A stretch of 64,000 nt of DNA from Niallia circulans (GCF_003726095.1 NZ_CP026031.1:1364001-1428000), one strand, 5' to 3'; positions 1-8,769 are shown, counted from the first letter of the stretch. Translations and numbers: made by a program. The notes: a model not told the origin generated them from the sequence alone.

Positions 1-242
<242 letters not shown>

Positions 243-324
243 CTACTCTCCTTTTAAACCATTTATTAAATAGCGTTTGTCTATCACTTGTGAATTATGT
301 ATTTTATACAAAGTGGACTGAAAT

Positions 325-359
325 CATAAAAAAGAAGACATCATGCATATGATATCTCC
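325..359 (-). terminator. Rho-independent terminator
   Basis: On the minus strand an 11-bp stem (arms 349-359 and 334-344, with G-U pairs) closes a 4-base loop and is followed by a run of six T. It lies just after the small minus-strand gene ending at 370. Confidence 0.75.
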
Positions 360-369
360 TTTACAATAT

Positions 370-588
370 CTAACGCTTTCTTTTTTTATTATCTGTTGCA
401 AGTACGGCTTTTTTTACCACCTTTTCAAATTCCACATTTACTTGATATACTTCTTCTTTTAGTTGATTCACGGAAAGGATCTTGCCTTTTCGTCCCTTTA
501 TTTTTACTGGTTCATCAATATTCGGTATGTCTTGCCGTAATTGGGTTAATACATTGGTACTATTTTCAAAATAATGGACAGTAATCAT
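370..588 (-). CDS. Small basic hypothetical protein (72 aa)
   Basis: Not a family I recognise. The predicted product is 72 residues with a strongly basic tail (NKKRKR) and a central stretch, PVKIKGRKGKILSV, that resembles a short beta-rich KOW-like turn; that resemblance is weak. A good ribosome site (AAAGGAG) precedes the ATG at 588, and a strong terminator follows the stop, so it looks like a real monocistronic gene. No signal peptide or membrane segment is visible. A cytoplasmic, perhaps nucleic-acid-binding, role is only a guess from the charge. Confidence 0.6.
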   Translation of the reverse strand: MITVHYFENSTNVLTQLRQDIPNIDEPVKIKGRKGKILSVNQLKEEVYQVNVEFEKVVKKAVLATDNKKRKR

Positions 589-779
589 TCATTATCGCTC
601 CTTTAAAGGAAGTTTTTTCGGATATTAAAATTAATATGGATAAAGGAAATAATTTAGAACGATAAACATGCTAGGCATTGGAAAGACAAACTTCCATTCA
701 TTTAAAAATATTTTCAAACAAACTTACTTGATCTTCGCTTATAATAAGAAAAGAATAAACAAAGGTGAGGGAACCATAT

Positions 780-1301
780 ATGAACATTTCCTTTAAAAAA
801 ATAGATAATCCAACTGATCAATTAGTTTCTTGTTTAAATAAGTGGGAAAATGATCCAAGACTTATCCCATTCATTCATCCTTGCAGAGATAAAGAGGATG
901 CAGAAAACCGCGTACTTGTCACAATAGAGGATATAACAAAACGTTTAACCAATTACCATATGTATGCTATTTATTTAGATGATATACTTGTTGGAGAAAT
1001 GAATTATACGATTGATCCCGTCCATTTATATAAAAAAGAACAGGGGACCGCCTGGATCGCTATTACAATCGGCGAAGAAGTTGCAAGAGGAAAAGGGATC
1101 GGCTCAACATCATTAATCTACTTAGAAGAGCAGATCAAAAAACAAGGATTTAACAGGATTGAATTAGGCGTATTTGAATTTAATAAAAACGCATATAAAT
1201 TATATAAAAAGCTTGGATACCAAGAAATCGGCAAAAATAAATTCTTCACTTATTATCAAGATAGAATGTGGGATGATATTCGCATGGAAAAATATATATG
1301 A
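780..1301 (+). CDS. GNAT family N-acetyltransferase
   Basis: Predicted cytoplasmic acetyltransferase that moves an acetyl group from acetyl-CoA to an amine; substrate unknown. The acetyl-CoA pyrophosphate-binding motif is visible as R-G-K-G-I-G, followed by the typical C-terminal NKNAYKLYKKLGY region. The start is placed at the ATG at 780, because the in-frame GTG at 765 lies inside the ribosome site (AAAGGTGAGG). The protein is 173 residues, normal for the family. It stands alone between a small gene and a convergent permease operon, with which it shares a bidirectional terminator. Confidence 0.85.
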   Translation: MNISFKKIDNPTDQLVSCLNKWENDPRLIPFIHPCRDKEDAENRVLVTIEDITKRLTNYHMYAIYLDDILVGEMNYTIDPVHLYKKEQGTAWIAITIGEEVARGKGIGSTSLIYLEEQIKKQGFNRIELGVFEFNKNAYKLYKKLGYQEIGKNKFFTYYQDRMWDDIRMEKYI

Positions 1302-1350
1302 AAAAAAGGAGAGAAATGCTGCATATATGCAAACATTCTCTCCTTTTTTT
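1301..1350. terminator. Bidirectional terminator
   Basis: A GGAGAGAA...ATTCTCTCC stem is flanked by A-rich sequence on the left and eight T on the right. It can stop both the plus-strand acetyltransferase gene and the convergent ycgQ-like gene. Confidence 0.75.
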
Positions 1351-2192
1351 TAATACTGTCTATATACATAAGGATCATCTGGCTGATTAATGGACTTCCA
1401 ATCTGTAACTTTAAGAATCGGAATGGTTTTCTTAAATGGTTGATAGTACACTGTTTCAAGCTTACCTGTTACTTGAAGCCATTGGTCATTCTCTCTTTTC
1501 AATTCATCCGGAATATCAAGAAGCATTCCAAAAACACCCGCATCTGCAATACAATGGATAATACCAAAACGCAGGAGGAACAGCTGATTATTGGTTAAAT
1601 CCTCTTCCTTGTAAGTAAAGCCTGTCAATGTAATTTTTCTATCCATAAATTGTCCTGGGTAATTATAAATTGTTTCCAAATCATTTAAAAAATTATCTTC
1701 CCCTAATTTAATTTCAGGGAGATTCTTTATTTTATCTAAGCCTTTATCCATCACTTCTGCATAGCCTTCTTTGCCATAATAGCTACTCGTATTCGGCTGC
1801 AGGAATTGATGCTGACTATATTCATCTCCTTCATCATATGCAGGGAAGTAGAGTCCTTTTTTCTCCACAATATTCGAATCAAGAGTAGCCACTGGAAGGA
1901 TTAAACCAGTAAGAATAGGAATAAGCAAGGTTATAATCGTTAATCCACGTTTCCACCAACTATTTTCTTCATGAGCATGATCATGTCCACAATGATTACA
2001 CGATTCATCATGTGTATGTTTATCTTTTTTTACATAGTTATAGACACATATAATTGTAAAGAGAACAAATATATAGATAGCAGACTCTGAAATATAAGCA
2101 TATTTCATATTAATATATTTTGAAATATCGCCAGTTGCATGTAAATGTAGAAATAAATAAGTAAAGCCTATTAATACAAATATTCGAAACAT
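1350..2192 (-). CDS. ycgQ: TIGR03943 / YcgQ-like membrane protein paired with permease
   Basis: A 280-residue membrane protein of the family that is nearly always encoded beside a DUF318 permease. Two N-terminal hydrophobic helices (about residues 1-20 and 35-53) are followed by a His/Cys-rich loop, KHTHDESCNHCGHDHAH (about 57-73), another membrane helix (about 83-103) and a soluble C-terminal domain of about 175 residues. The His-rich loop is likely to bind a divalent metal, but the transported substrate is unknown. The gene follows the permease after 15 bases and is probably cotranscribed and translated with it. The name follows B. subtilis ycgQ. Confidence 0.8.
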   Translation of the reverse strand: MFRIFVLIGFTYLFLHLHATGDISKYINMKYAYISESAIYIFVLFTIICVYNYVKKDKHTHDESCNHCGHDHAHEENSWWKRGLTIITLLIPILTGLILPVATLDSNIVEKKGLYFPAYDEGDEYSQHQFLQPNTSSYYGKEGYAEVMDKGLDKIKNLPEIKLGEDNFLNDLETIYNYPGQFMDRKITLTGFTYKEEDLTNNQLFLLRFGIIHCIADAGVFGMLLDIPDELKRENDQWLQVTGKLETVYYQPFKKTIPILKVTDWKSINQPDDPYVYRQY

Positions 2193-2207
2193 GTTTTTTT
2201 CACCTCT

Positions 2208-3074
2208 TTATAGAAAAATTGTTACGAGAAACACGCAAACTGTAATAAGGCCTGTTAATAGAATGACAAACTTGGCTTTAAAAGTGCTTAGCATCATCAA
2301 TGTATTTTTGATATCCAACATAGGACCAAACACTAGGAAAGCAAGAATAGAACCTTCAGAGAAGCTGTTTCTAAAGCTCGCTGCAACAAAAGCATCTGCT
2401 TGGGAACAAAGACTTAGTATGTACGCAAGTCCCATCATCACAAGATGAGAGGAAGCCTGTCCGGTTCCTATTGAGACTAGGGTGGAAGTCTTGACTAAAG
2501 TTTGTACTGCTGCAGCAATAAACGAGCCGATAACTAAGTATTTTCCAACAGAGAAAAATTCATCGATCGAATGTTTGAACATTGCTTCGATTCGGTCTTT
2601 AAAAGAATGAAAGTGCACATGTTCAATCACATGACTTTTCAACGGAGATTGCTTTACTGATTTATGCAGAGCAAGTCCAACAAGAATGGAACAAACAAGC
2701 GCCAATACAGAACGAAGAATTACCATTCTCCAGCTATTCCCGAAAGCAACATATGTCGAGAACATAACTACTGGATTAATAATCGGTCCGGTAAGCATAA
2801 AGGCAATACTGGCAGGAACCGGTACTCCTTTTAAAATTAACCGCCTTGTAATAGGAATAATTCCACATTCGCATGCTGGGATAATGCTTCCAACTAAAGA
2901 AGCAAATAAAATGGCCAGTATTGGATTTTTCGGCATCATTTTTGCAATAAGTTCCTCTGAGACAAAAATTTCGATTATTCCCGAAATAAGAACCCCAATT
3001 AGAATAAAGGGCAATGCCTCAATGATAATACTGATAAAAATCGTATTTAATTGTAATAAGGTTTCCATATTCAT
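2208..3074 (-). CDS. ycgR: DUF318 permease (YcgR/ArsP-like)
   Basis: Polytopic inner-membrane permease of 288 residues. The family signature C-E-C-G-I-I-P is present near residue 69, followed by PVPASIAFMLTGPIINPVV. Related ArsP proteins export organoarsenicals, but members paired with a YcgQ-like partner have no proven substrate, so only the membrane-permease role is claimed. It is the first gene of a two-gene minus-strand operon with the His-rich YcgQ-like protein. A short AT-rich partial palindrome around 3168-3182 upstream is vaguely Fur/Zur-like but too poor to call. Confidence 0.83.
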   Translation of the reverse strand: MNMETLLQLNTIFISIIIEALPFILIGVLISGIIEIFVSEELIAKMMPKNPILAILFASLVGSIIPACECGIIPITRRLILKGVPVPASIAFMLTGPIINPVVMFSTYVAFGNSWRMVILRSVLALVCSILVGLALHKSVKQSPLKSHVIEHVHFHSFKDRIEAMFKHSIDEFFSVGKYLVIGSFIAAAVQTLVKTSTLVSIGTGQASSHLVMMGLAYILSLCSQADAFVAASFRNSFSEGSILAFLVFGPMLDIKNTLMMLSTFKAKFVILLTGLITVCVFLVTIFL

Positions 3075-3246
3075 TTTTTAAACACCTACTTTTTTGGTAA
3101 AAATCAGAAAGTCATCATTATAAAGAAGATTTATTAAAATCAGATGAAAATAAAAGAGAATCACAACAAATGATAATTATGTATTGCAAACGAATACACG
3201 AACCTTTACATTAAATAGTAGGAAAGCAGGAAGGAAGTGAAAAAAG

Positions 3247-4518
3247 CTGAAGAGAAAGCTTTTGCTCTATTTGGTCGCACTATCACAATCTGTTTTCATT
3301 GTGGCATGTAGTGCTCCGTTACCAGAAGACCCAGTAAATCTTAAACAGAGTCATATAAATCCAGAACAAAAGAATTGGCAGTTATCTTCTGACTTTATAA
3401 CTGTTCTAGTAGAAGCTGCAAAAAAAGGCATGACGGATACAAGTTCCTTTAATGTCTTTACCAGTACCATCGAACAAGTAATTAGCCAATGGGGAGAACC
3501 GGATCAAACAGATCAAGTAGGAGATGGATACTATGCCATCTATAAGGAAAAGGATACCGTGTTTGGCTATACTGCCAAAGGCGATATTTATGATGTTCGT
3601 TCCAATAAAAAGCGATTAAATAGATTATCTCTATCAGATTTAAAAAAGAAAATAGGGGACCCAGCAGAAATTAGAATAGGGGACGGCGAACAAATAATTG
3701 TCTATAACCTTAGTGAAGATATTCAGCTTAAGTTTATTATATTAAATAAAACCAATAGGGTAGAACATTTATCTGTCTATCACAAACCTAGAAGTATACA
3801 AGAGGAATATACCTTAACTATCCAAGGCGAATCTAATCAACTTACCAATAAACAATGGGAAATGATGCAAAACTGGAGGAGGGAGATCGTGAAATTCCAA
3901 GAGAATAAAGCAAATGTATACCTCAATGGGCGGAATGAAAAGAAAATTTCTTTAACCTTTGATGATGGACCTGATGATAGCATTACACCAAGAATCATTG
4001 AAATATTACAGCAATATAAAGTGAAAGGGAATTTTTTCTTTATCGGCAGTGAAGCAGAAAAACATCCGCAAGTTGTAAAAAATGCTTATAAAAATGGGAA
4101 TTTAGTTTTGAGTCATAGCTATCATCATGTTGACTTATCTGTTTTAGATAAGGAACAGCAATTAGAGGAAATAACACGAGCAGGTAGCGCTCTTCAATCG
4201 CTTATTGGAAAAGAACCTGCAATGATTCGCCCACCATATGGAGAAACAAATGAAACGCTAATGAAAAATGCTGAACTAAAAGGATATTCTATTATCATTT
4301 GGTCCATCGATACACTTGATTGGTCACAAATGGAGGCAGACAATATTATTAGAAATGTCACCAACCATTTGCGAAACGGCGATATTATTTTAATGCATTC
4401 AGATTCAGAAAAAACAGAAACAGCAAAGGCATTACCGAAAATAATTGAAGCTATTCAGGAAAGAGACTTTCAAATAGTCGGACTGGATGAATTACTAGGG
4501 ATAGAGGCATACCAGTAA
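3247..4518 (+). CDS. Polysaccharide deacetylase lipoprotein (DUF4309-like + NodB)
   Basis: Predicted secreted, lipid-anchored de-N-acetylase acting on cell-wall or surface polysaccharide. The C-terminal NodB domain has the metal and catalytic motifs TFDDGPD, HSYHH, RPPYG, DTLDWS and LMHS in order. The middle region (ISQWGEPDQTDQ, later KKKIGDPAEIRIG) resembles the DUF4309 repeat of YjgB-like proteins. Start choice is unusual: the only start that gives a full lipoprotein signal (KRK, then a hydrophobic stretch ending IVAC) and has a ribosome site (GGAAGGAAG, spacing about 9) is a CTG at 3247. The next option, TTG at 3262, lacks a ribosome site and the basic residues. An in-frame stop at 3238 rules out longer forms. 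Confidence 0.85.
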   Translation: MKRKLLLYLVALSQSVFIVACSAPLPEDPVNLKQSHINPEQKNWQLSSDFITVLVEAAKKGMTDTSSFNVFTSTIEQVISQWGEPDQTDQVGDGYYAIYKEKDTVFGYTAKGDIYDVRSNKKRLNRLSLSDLKKKIGDPAEIRIGDGEQIIVYNLSEDIQLKFIILNKTNRVEHLSVYHKPRSIQEEYTLTIQGESNQLTNKQWEMMQNWRREIVKFQENKANVYLNGRNEKKISLTFDDGPDDSITPRIIEILQQYKVKGNFFFIGSEAEKHPQVVKNAYKNGNLVLSHSYHHVDLSVLDKEQQLEEITRAGSALQSLIGKEPAMIRPPYGETNETLMKNAELKGYSIIIWSIDTLDWSQMEADNIIRNVTNHLRNGDIILMHSDSEKTETAKALPKIIEAIQERDFQIVGLDELLGIEAYQ

Positions 4519-4523
4519 ATAGG

Positions 4524-4557
4524 AAGGGAGTTCTCCTTAATAAAAGGAAATTCCCTC
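4524..4557 (+). terminator. Hairpin after the deacetylase gene
   Basis: AGGGAGTTCTCCTT pairs imperfectly with AAGGAAATTCCCT just after the stop codon. There is no good T-run, so it may be a weak terminator or an mRNA end stabiliser. Confidence 0.4.
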
Positions 4558-4563
4558 TAAAAC

Positions 4564-4592
4564 TTGTTTTCTTCACTCTCTTTCTATATAAT
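4564..4592 (+). promoter_or_regulatory. SigA-type promoter of the Rrf2 gene
   Basis: TTGTTT at 4564-4569 and TATAAT at 4587-4592 are separated by exactly 17 bases. Transcription would begin near 4599, immediately before the palindromic operator. Confidence 0.7.
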
Positions 4593-4603
4593 CAATTATA
4601 GAC

Positions 4604-4619
4604 ATTAAAGGTCTTTAAT
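4604..4619 (+). promoter_or_regulatory. Putative Rrf2 operator, copy 1
   Basis: ATTAAAGGTCTTTAAT is a palindrome with 7-bp arms and a 2-bp centre. It sits just after the predicted transcription start of the Rrf2 gene. A near-identical site precedes the next gene, so autoregulation and control of the neighbour by this Rrf2 protein is the simplest reading. Confidence 0.7.
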
Positions 4620-4641
4620 ATATCCGTAAAGAGGTAGTATG

Positions 4642-5058
4642 ATGAAATATTCAAGAGCAACGAATTATGCATTACACACAATGGTCTATTTAACCCTTGC
4701 AACAAAAGGGAAAACGGTAGGAGTAGATCAATTAGCCAAAATCCAAGATTTATCACCAACATATCTATCGAAAATATTAACCAAACTTGTTAAAGCAGGC
4801 TTAATTGAGTCAACACCAGGTGTTAATGGCGGTTATCGTATTATAAAACAGGCCGAGGAAATTTCTTTTTTAGATGTTATTACAGCTATTGAGGGAAAGA
4901 CATCTTTGTTTACCTGTTCATTGGAACATGATGATAGAAAAAACGGCGAATGCTTAATTGAAAATGTCATGTTAGAGGCTGAAACAAAGATGCGTGAACA
5001 TTTAAGCCAAAAATATATACGCGATATTGCTAATCAAATTGAACATAATGCTAAGTAA
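4642..5058 (+). CDS. Rrf2 family transcriptional regulator, two-cysteine type
   Basis: DNA-binding winged-helix regulator; family members sense redox or Fe-S state. The N-terminus MKYSRATNYALHTM is typical of Rrf2 starts, and the second of two adjacent ATGs (4642) has the better spacing from AAGAGG. The helix-turn-helix lies around residues 28-52 and the wing around NGGYRI. Only two cysteines are present (C92 and C104 counted from this start), not the three found in Fe-S cluster forms such as NsrR and IscR. A thiol switch, as in the hypochlorite sensor HypR of Staphylococcus, is therefore more likely. That is inference, helped by the flavoprotein disulfide-reductase-like gene next door. Confidence 0.85.
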   Translation: MKYSRATNYALHTMVYLTLATKGKTVGVDQLAKIQDLSPTYLSKILTKLVKAGLIESTPGVNGGYRIIKQAEEISFLDVITAIEGKTSLFTCSLEHDDRKNGECLIENVMLEAETKMREHLSQKYIRDIANQIEHNAK

Positions 5059-5104
5059 AACATAAAGGTGATAACTCATCTTTATTTTTAGTCTAATTAC
5101 GGAT

Positions 5105-5120
5105 ATTAAGAGTCTTTAAT
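5105..5120 (+). promoter_or_regulatory. Putative Rrf2 operator, copy 2
   Basis: ATTAAGAGTCTTTAAT matches copy 1 at 14 of 16 positions and is followed by the same ATAT. It lies 32 bases before the start of the flavoprotein gene, where a repressor would block transcription. Confidence 0.65.
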
Positions 5121-5151
5121 ATATGTTATTCTTATTGAGGAGGAAAAAGTA

Positions 5152-6048
5152 TTGTTAGATTGTATTGTAATAGGTGGAGGCCCAGCCGGTTTAAATGCAT
5201 CACTTGTTCTTGGAAGAGCACGAATGAAAACGATCTTATTCGACGACGATAAACCTAGAAATTCCGTTACCCAAGAATCCCATGGTTTCATAACAAGAGA
5301 CGGTATTAAGCCTTCCCAATTTAAGCAACTTGGGAAAGAAGAATTAAAAAAATATCCCGATGTATTCTTTAAACACCAACAAGTTACAGAGATTAAAAAG
5401 GTAAATAAATACTTCATCATTTTCACTGATCAAAATGAATCATATCAGGCAAAGAAAATTATATTATCTACTGGACTGATTGATATTCTGCCCGATATTG
5501 CTGGCTTGCATCATTTTTATGGAAAAAGCATATATAGTTGTCCATTTTGTGATGGGTGGGAACTTAAAGATCGAGCTTTAGCAGTATTGGCAGAAAATGA
5601 TCATGCTTTTCATTTAACTAAATTGCTTTTTAATTGGAGTAAAAACCTTATCGTTTGCACAAACGGCAAGAAGATACTTACAAAAGAGCAACTTGACATG
5701 CTAAATAACAAAAATATTAAAGTAATCGAACATGAAATAGACAGGCTGTACGGTGATAAGGGACAATTGCAAAAGATTATCTTTAAAAATGGGGAAGAGG
5801 TTGATAGAGAAGGAGGCTTTGTCACAGCCGAACTTCAACAAGCCGTTCCCTTTGCTGAAGCACTTGGATGTACATTAAATAAGATGGGTGGAGTGGAAAC
5901 CGATGCTCTTGGGCGAACTAATATAGAAGGAGTATACGCAAGTGGAGATAATACTCTACTAACACCACCACAGTTAATAAACGCTGCAAGCCAAGGCAGC
6001 AGAGCTGCTTCAGGAGTAATAGCTGACTTAATTAATGAGGAATTTTAA
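5152..6048 (+). CDS. Thioredoxin-reductase-like NAD(P)/FAD-dependent oxidoreductase
   Basis: Cytoplasmic flavoprotein of 298 residues. The FAD-binding GGGPAG motif is at the extreme N-terminus, a CPFCDGWE motif corresponds to the redox-active CxxC of thioredoxin reductases, and a C-terminal FAD motif (GVYASGDNT) closes the fold. The start is a TTG behind a strong GAGGAGG ribosome site. It lies directly after an Rrf2 regulator gene and carries its own copy of the palindromic operator, so it is probably induced by the stress that regulator senses. The natural partner (thioredoxin-like protein, small thiol, or another electron acceptor) is not evident. Confidence 0.85.
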   Translation: MLDCIVIGGGPAGLNASLVLGRARMKTILFDDDKPRNSVTQESHGFITRDGIKPSQFKQLGKEELKKYPDVFFKHQQVTEIKKVNKYFIIFTDQNESYQAKKIILSTGLIDILPDIAGLHHFYGKSIYSCPFCDGWELKDRALAVLAENDHAFHLTKLLFNWSKNLIVCTNGKKILTKEQLDMLNNKNIKVIEHEIDRLYGDKGQLQKIIFKNGEEVDREGGFVTAELQQAVPFAEALGCTLNKMGGVETDALGRTNIEGVYASGDNTLLTPPQLINAASQGSRAASGVIADLINEEF

Positions 6049-6057
6049 GAAGTAAAA

Positions 6058-6107
6058 AACAAGAGAATGTAACTCAGCATTAGCTAGATTCTTGTCTTTC
6101 TCATTAC
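6058..6107 (+). terminator. Weak terminator-like hairpin
   Basis: ACAAGAGAAT can pair with ATTCTTGT and is followed by CTTTCTC. It is imperfect, with a long loop, but correctly placed after the flavoprotein gene. Confidence 0.35.
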
Positions 6108-6191
6108 CAATACCAAGTGGGCAATTTAGAGAATAAAGTTGCCAACTGTTTCAGAGAAAAGTCAGTAGAAAAGGAAGGGGATTTCTAGACT

Positions 6192-6244
6192 TGAAAAAAT
6201 AAGCGGACAAACAAGGATAAAATCAACTTGTTTGTCCGCTTATT
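6192..6244 (-). terminator. Terminator of the scrB-scrR operon, overlapping the scrR 3' end
   Basis: An 18-bp perfect stem (6198-6215 with 6227-6244) is followed on the minus strand by a run of T. One arm encodes the last residues of the repressor (SGQTS), so the coding sequence doubles as terminator. Confidence 0.9.
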
Positions 6245-7200
6245 AGTTTTACGGGGATTTCATAGCGGTCTTCCTGATCATTTACTCCGTCTATTTTTTG
6301 AATAAGAAGTTCTACACAAAGCTTAGCCAATTCTCCAAGAGGCTGCTTCACTGTAGTTAGTTTAGGGAAGTAATCCTCTATAAAGGAAGTCCCATCATAT
6401 CCAACTAGTTTAAAATCTTGCGGGGGTGTTAAACCAAGTTTTTCCGCTTCATTTATTACTAAAAGTGCTTTCATATCATCTGAACAAAAGATTCCCTCTG
6501 GCTGCTCTGTTTTAAGTATTTTAGCGATTTCAACTGATTTTCTCAAGGGAGTAAAGCTTCCATTTATAGAAAATACTCTTGGTTGTAAACCAGCATTGTT
6601 CATTTCATCTATATAGCCCTTTGTTCGTAAATAGGTTGGTGATTTAACATCATTGCTTCCAGTTAACATGATTATTTTTTGGATACCATGGTTGAGCAAG
6701 GAGCGTGTTGCTAAAACACCGCCCTGATAATTGTCACTGCTTACAATTGGAATATTAGGAGCAAGGAAACGGTCAAAGCTTATAATAGGTGCCTTGATAT
6801 TCGTGTAATCATCATGGTTTAAGTTATGCGCACCTGCAATGATTCCTTCTACTTGATTTGCTTGGAGCATTTGAATGTACTCTCGTTCTTTATCTGAATT
6901 ATGTTCACTATTACATTGGATTGTTTTATACCCTGCACGGAAAAGTTCTCGTTCTAAATGATCAATCAATTCCGCATAGAAGACATTATTTAAAGCAGGA
7001 AAAATTAATCCCACTAGCTTTGTGGACTTCCCCTGCAAACTGCGAGCAAGATTATTTGGTTGGTAATGAAGCTCTCTCATTGCATCATGAACCTTAGCAA
7101 TTGTTTTTTCTGATAGATAGCCTTTTTTATTAATAACACGGCTGACCGTTGTAGGACTCACCCCAGCTAATTTGGCTACATCGGTTAATTTTGCAACCAT
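6223..7200 (-). CDS. scrR: LacI family repressor of the sucrose locus
   Basis: DNA-binding repressor expected to release its operators when the pathway sugar phosphate or sugar is present. The N-terminal LacI helix-turn-helix (LTDVAKLAGVSPTTVSRVIN) and hinge helix (YQPNNLARSL) are clear, followed by a periplasmic-binding-protein-like effector domain; 325 residues is standard. It lies 6 bases after scrB in the same minus-strand operon. AAACGTTT palindromes over the divergent promoters at 8734-8861 are its likely targets. The name scrR rests on context (ScrB and PTS neighbours), not on a decisive sequence motif. Confidence 0.87.
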   Translation of the reverse strand: MVAKLTDVAKLAGVSPTTVSRVINKKGYLSEKTIAKVHDAMRELHYQPNNLARSLQGKSTKLVGLIFPALNNVFYAELIDHLERELFRAGYKTIQCNSEHNSDKEREYIQMLQANQVEGIIAGAHNLNHDDYTNIKAPIISFDRFLAPNIPIVSSDNYQGGVLATRSLLNHGIQKIIMLTGSNDVKSPTYLRTKGYIDEMNNAGLQPRVFSINGSFTPLRKSVEIAKILKTEQPEGIFCSDDMKALLVINEAEKLGLTPPQDFKLVGYDGTSFIEDYFPKLTTVKQPLGELAKLCVELLIQKIDGVNDQEDRYEIPVKLISGQTS

Positions 7201-7206
7201 TTTAAT

Positions 7207-8688
7207 TTACCTCTTCTGATTATTTAGTCTCCATATTGTACCGCTGACATTACGTTTAGAATGCAGGTAAATTAATGTTTGTGAATCATCTGGAAAAACA
7301 CGTCCTGTAATAACTCGTTCTCCTTCATTTACAAAGCACTCAAAAACGGAGGTATCAGCAAATATATTTACTTTTATATCTGTATTTTTCGAAACATATG
7401 CTTCCCGCTGGAAACCATATTCTTGTGCAAAGCGTTCGCCTGCATATTCTCTGTCTACAGAAACTTTACCATTTACCGAATCGAGTGTAAAGGCTAAATA
7501 ACGCGTTTTATCCACATTTGAAAAGAGCAATATTTTCACAATTTCATTTTCAGGTATGATTACTTCAAGTTCAAATCGATTGGTCTTCGTGTCAAATGAC
7601 TCATGAAAAGACGTCTCCATTTCCCGCAATTTTTTTGTTTCTATTACTGGATATTGTTTCAGTTTCCCATCTTGTAATGTAAGTTCCTTCACTAAACTTA
7701 ATACACCTTGATAACCTTCTTGATCTGTCGGATAATTAACTTCCGGTAATCCAATCCAGCTAATCGCAAGGGCCCTGCCATCAGGAGCATTAAATGCTTG
7801 TGTTGCATAGACATCGAAGCCTTCATCAAGATTTTGCAAATTTGTAGTTTTAGTGATCGCCGCCTTAACAGGGTCAAACGTATCTCCAATGGTATACATA
7901 TTTGGATAAATATTTTCATAGGATTGAATTTTCTTAGATAAGCCTTGTGGGCAGAATAAGAGAACAGGCACATCCTCAATAAAGATAAGATTCGGACATT
8001 CAATCATAAAGCCAAGTTCTTGATCAGAAAATGCTAATTCACTAACCAATGTCCAATTTTTAATATCATTTTCTAATGCTTTGTAGAGAAAGATAGCCCC
8101 TTTTTTATCTGACTGTTTTTGGGCACCAATAATCATATACAGTTGATCTTGATAACAAAAAATTTGCGGATCTCTAAAATGATCTGTTGTTTCATTTGGC
8201 TGGTTAATCAATGGTTTAGGAAATTTATGAATGGTTCCGTCTTTATACATAAAGGCCCCATTTTGGAAGCTATAACGATTCCAATCTTTATCCCTAACAT
8301 TACCAGTGTAAAAGAGGAAGAGCTTGTCTTCATCAATGGGATATGCTGAACCTGAATAAACCCCATGTGAATCAAAATTATTGTCCGATTGTAGGGCAAT
8401 CCCATTTTCTTGCCAATGTACTAAATCCTTGCTTTCTAAATGGTACCAGCTTTTTAAACCATGGACAGCGCCGAATGGATAGTACTGAAAAAAGAGCTGC
8501 CATTTTCCATTGAAGAATGAGAAGCCATTTGGATCATTTAACAAACCTGTTTTGGGCTCAATATGATATCCGGTACGCCACTTGGAGTTTTCCACTGATT
8601 TATTTAAAGCATTCTTATAGTCAATGTCCCATTCTGAATAGGGTTTATATCTAAGATCTCGTGTCCAATTGCTAACAATATCTGTCAT
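7207..8688 (-). CDS. scrB: Sucrose-6-phosphate hydrolase (GH32)
   Basis: Splits sucrose 6-phosphate, made by PTS uptake, into glucose 6-phosphate and fructose. GH32 motifs are all present: LLNDPNG (nucleophile Asp), DHFRDP (transition-state Asp) and IECPN (acid/base Glu). The 493-residue length fits the cytoplasmic family and there is no signal peptide. An AAGGAG site precedes the ATG at 8688. It is the first gene of a scrB-scrR operon and is divergent from the PTS permease gene, with TTGACA-17-TAAAAT as its promoter. Confidence 0.93.
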   Translation of the reverse strand: MTDIVSNWTRDLRYKPYSEWDIDYKNALNKSVENSKWRTGYHIEPKTGLLNDPNGFSFFNGKWQLFFQYYPFGAVHGLKSWYHLESKDLVHWQENGIALQSDNNFDSHGVYSGSAYPIDEDKLFLFYTGNVRDKDWNRYSFQNGAFMYKDGTIHKFPKPLINQPNETTDHFRDPQIFCYQDQLYMIIGAQKQSDKKGAIFLYKALENDIKNWTLVSELAFSDQELGFMIECPNLIFIEDVPVLLFCPQGLSKKIQSYENIYPNMYTIGDTFDPVKAAITKTTNLQNLDEGFDVYATQAFNAPDGRALAISWIGLPEVNYPTDQEGYQGVLSLVKELTLQDGKLKQYPVIETKKLREMETSFHESFDTKTNRFELEVIIPENEIVKILLFSNVDKTRYLAFTLDSVNGKVSVDREYAGERFAQEYGFQREAYVSKNTDIKVNIFADTSVFECFVNEGERVITGRVFPDDSQTLIYLHSKRNVSGTIWRLNNQKR

Positions 8689-8733
8689 GTAATTAAAACT
8701 CCTTCATTGTAGTTCATAAGTGTACTTAAGGGA

Positions 8734-8769
8734 ATTTTAAAACGTTCTCAAAAATATGTCAAACGTTTT
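8734..8769 (-). promoter_or_regulatory. scrB promoter with overlapping repressor site
   Basis: On the minus strand TTGACA (8757-8762) and TAAAAT (8734-8739) are 17 bases apart. AAACGTTTGACAT overlaps the -35 box and is identical to the sequence over the divergent scrA promoter. A second AACGTT core at 8740-8745 overlaps the -10 region. Confidence 0.8.

Noticed and set aside
284..293. TCACTTGTGA upstream of ldh as a possible Rex site
   Set aside because: Only one good half-site (TTGTGA); the second half of the Rex consensus is absent at the right spacing.
3168..3182. ATGATAATTAT-like sequence upstream of ycgR as a Fur or Zur box
   Set aside because: Only the left half agrees; the right half does not match either consensus.
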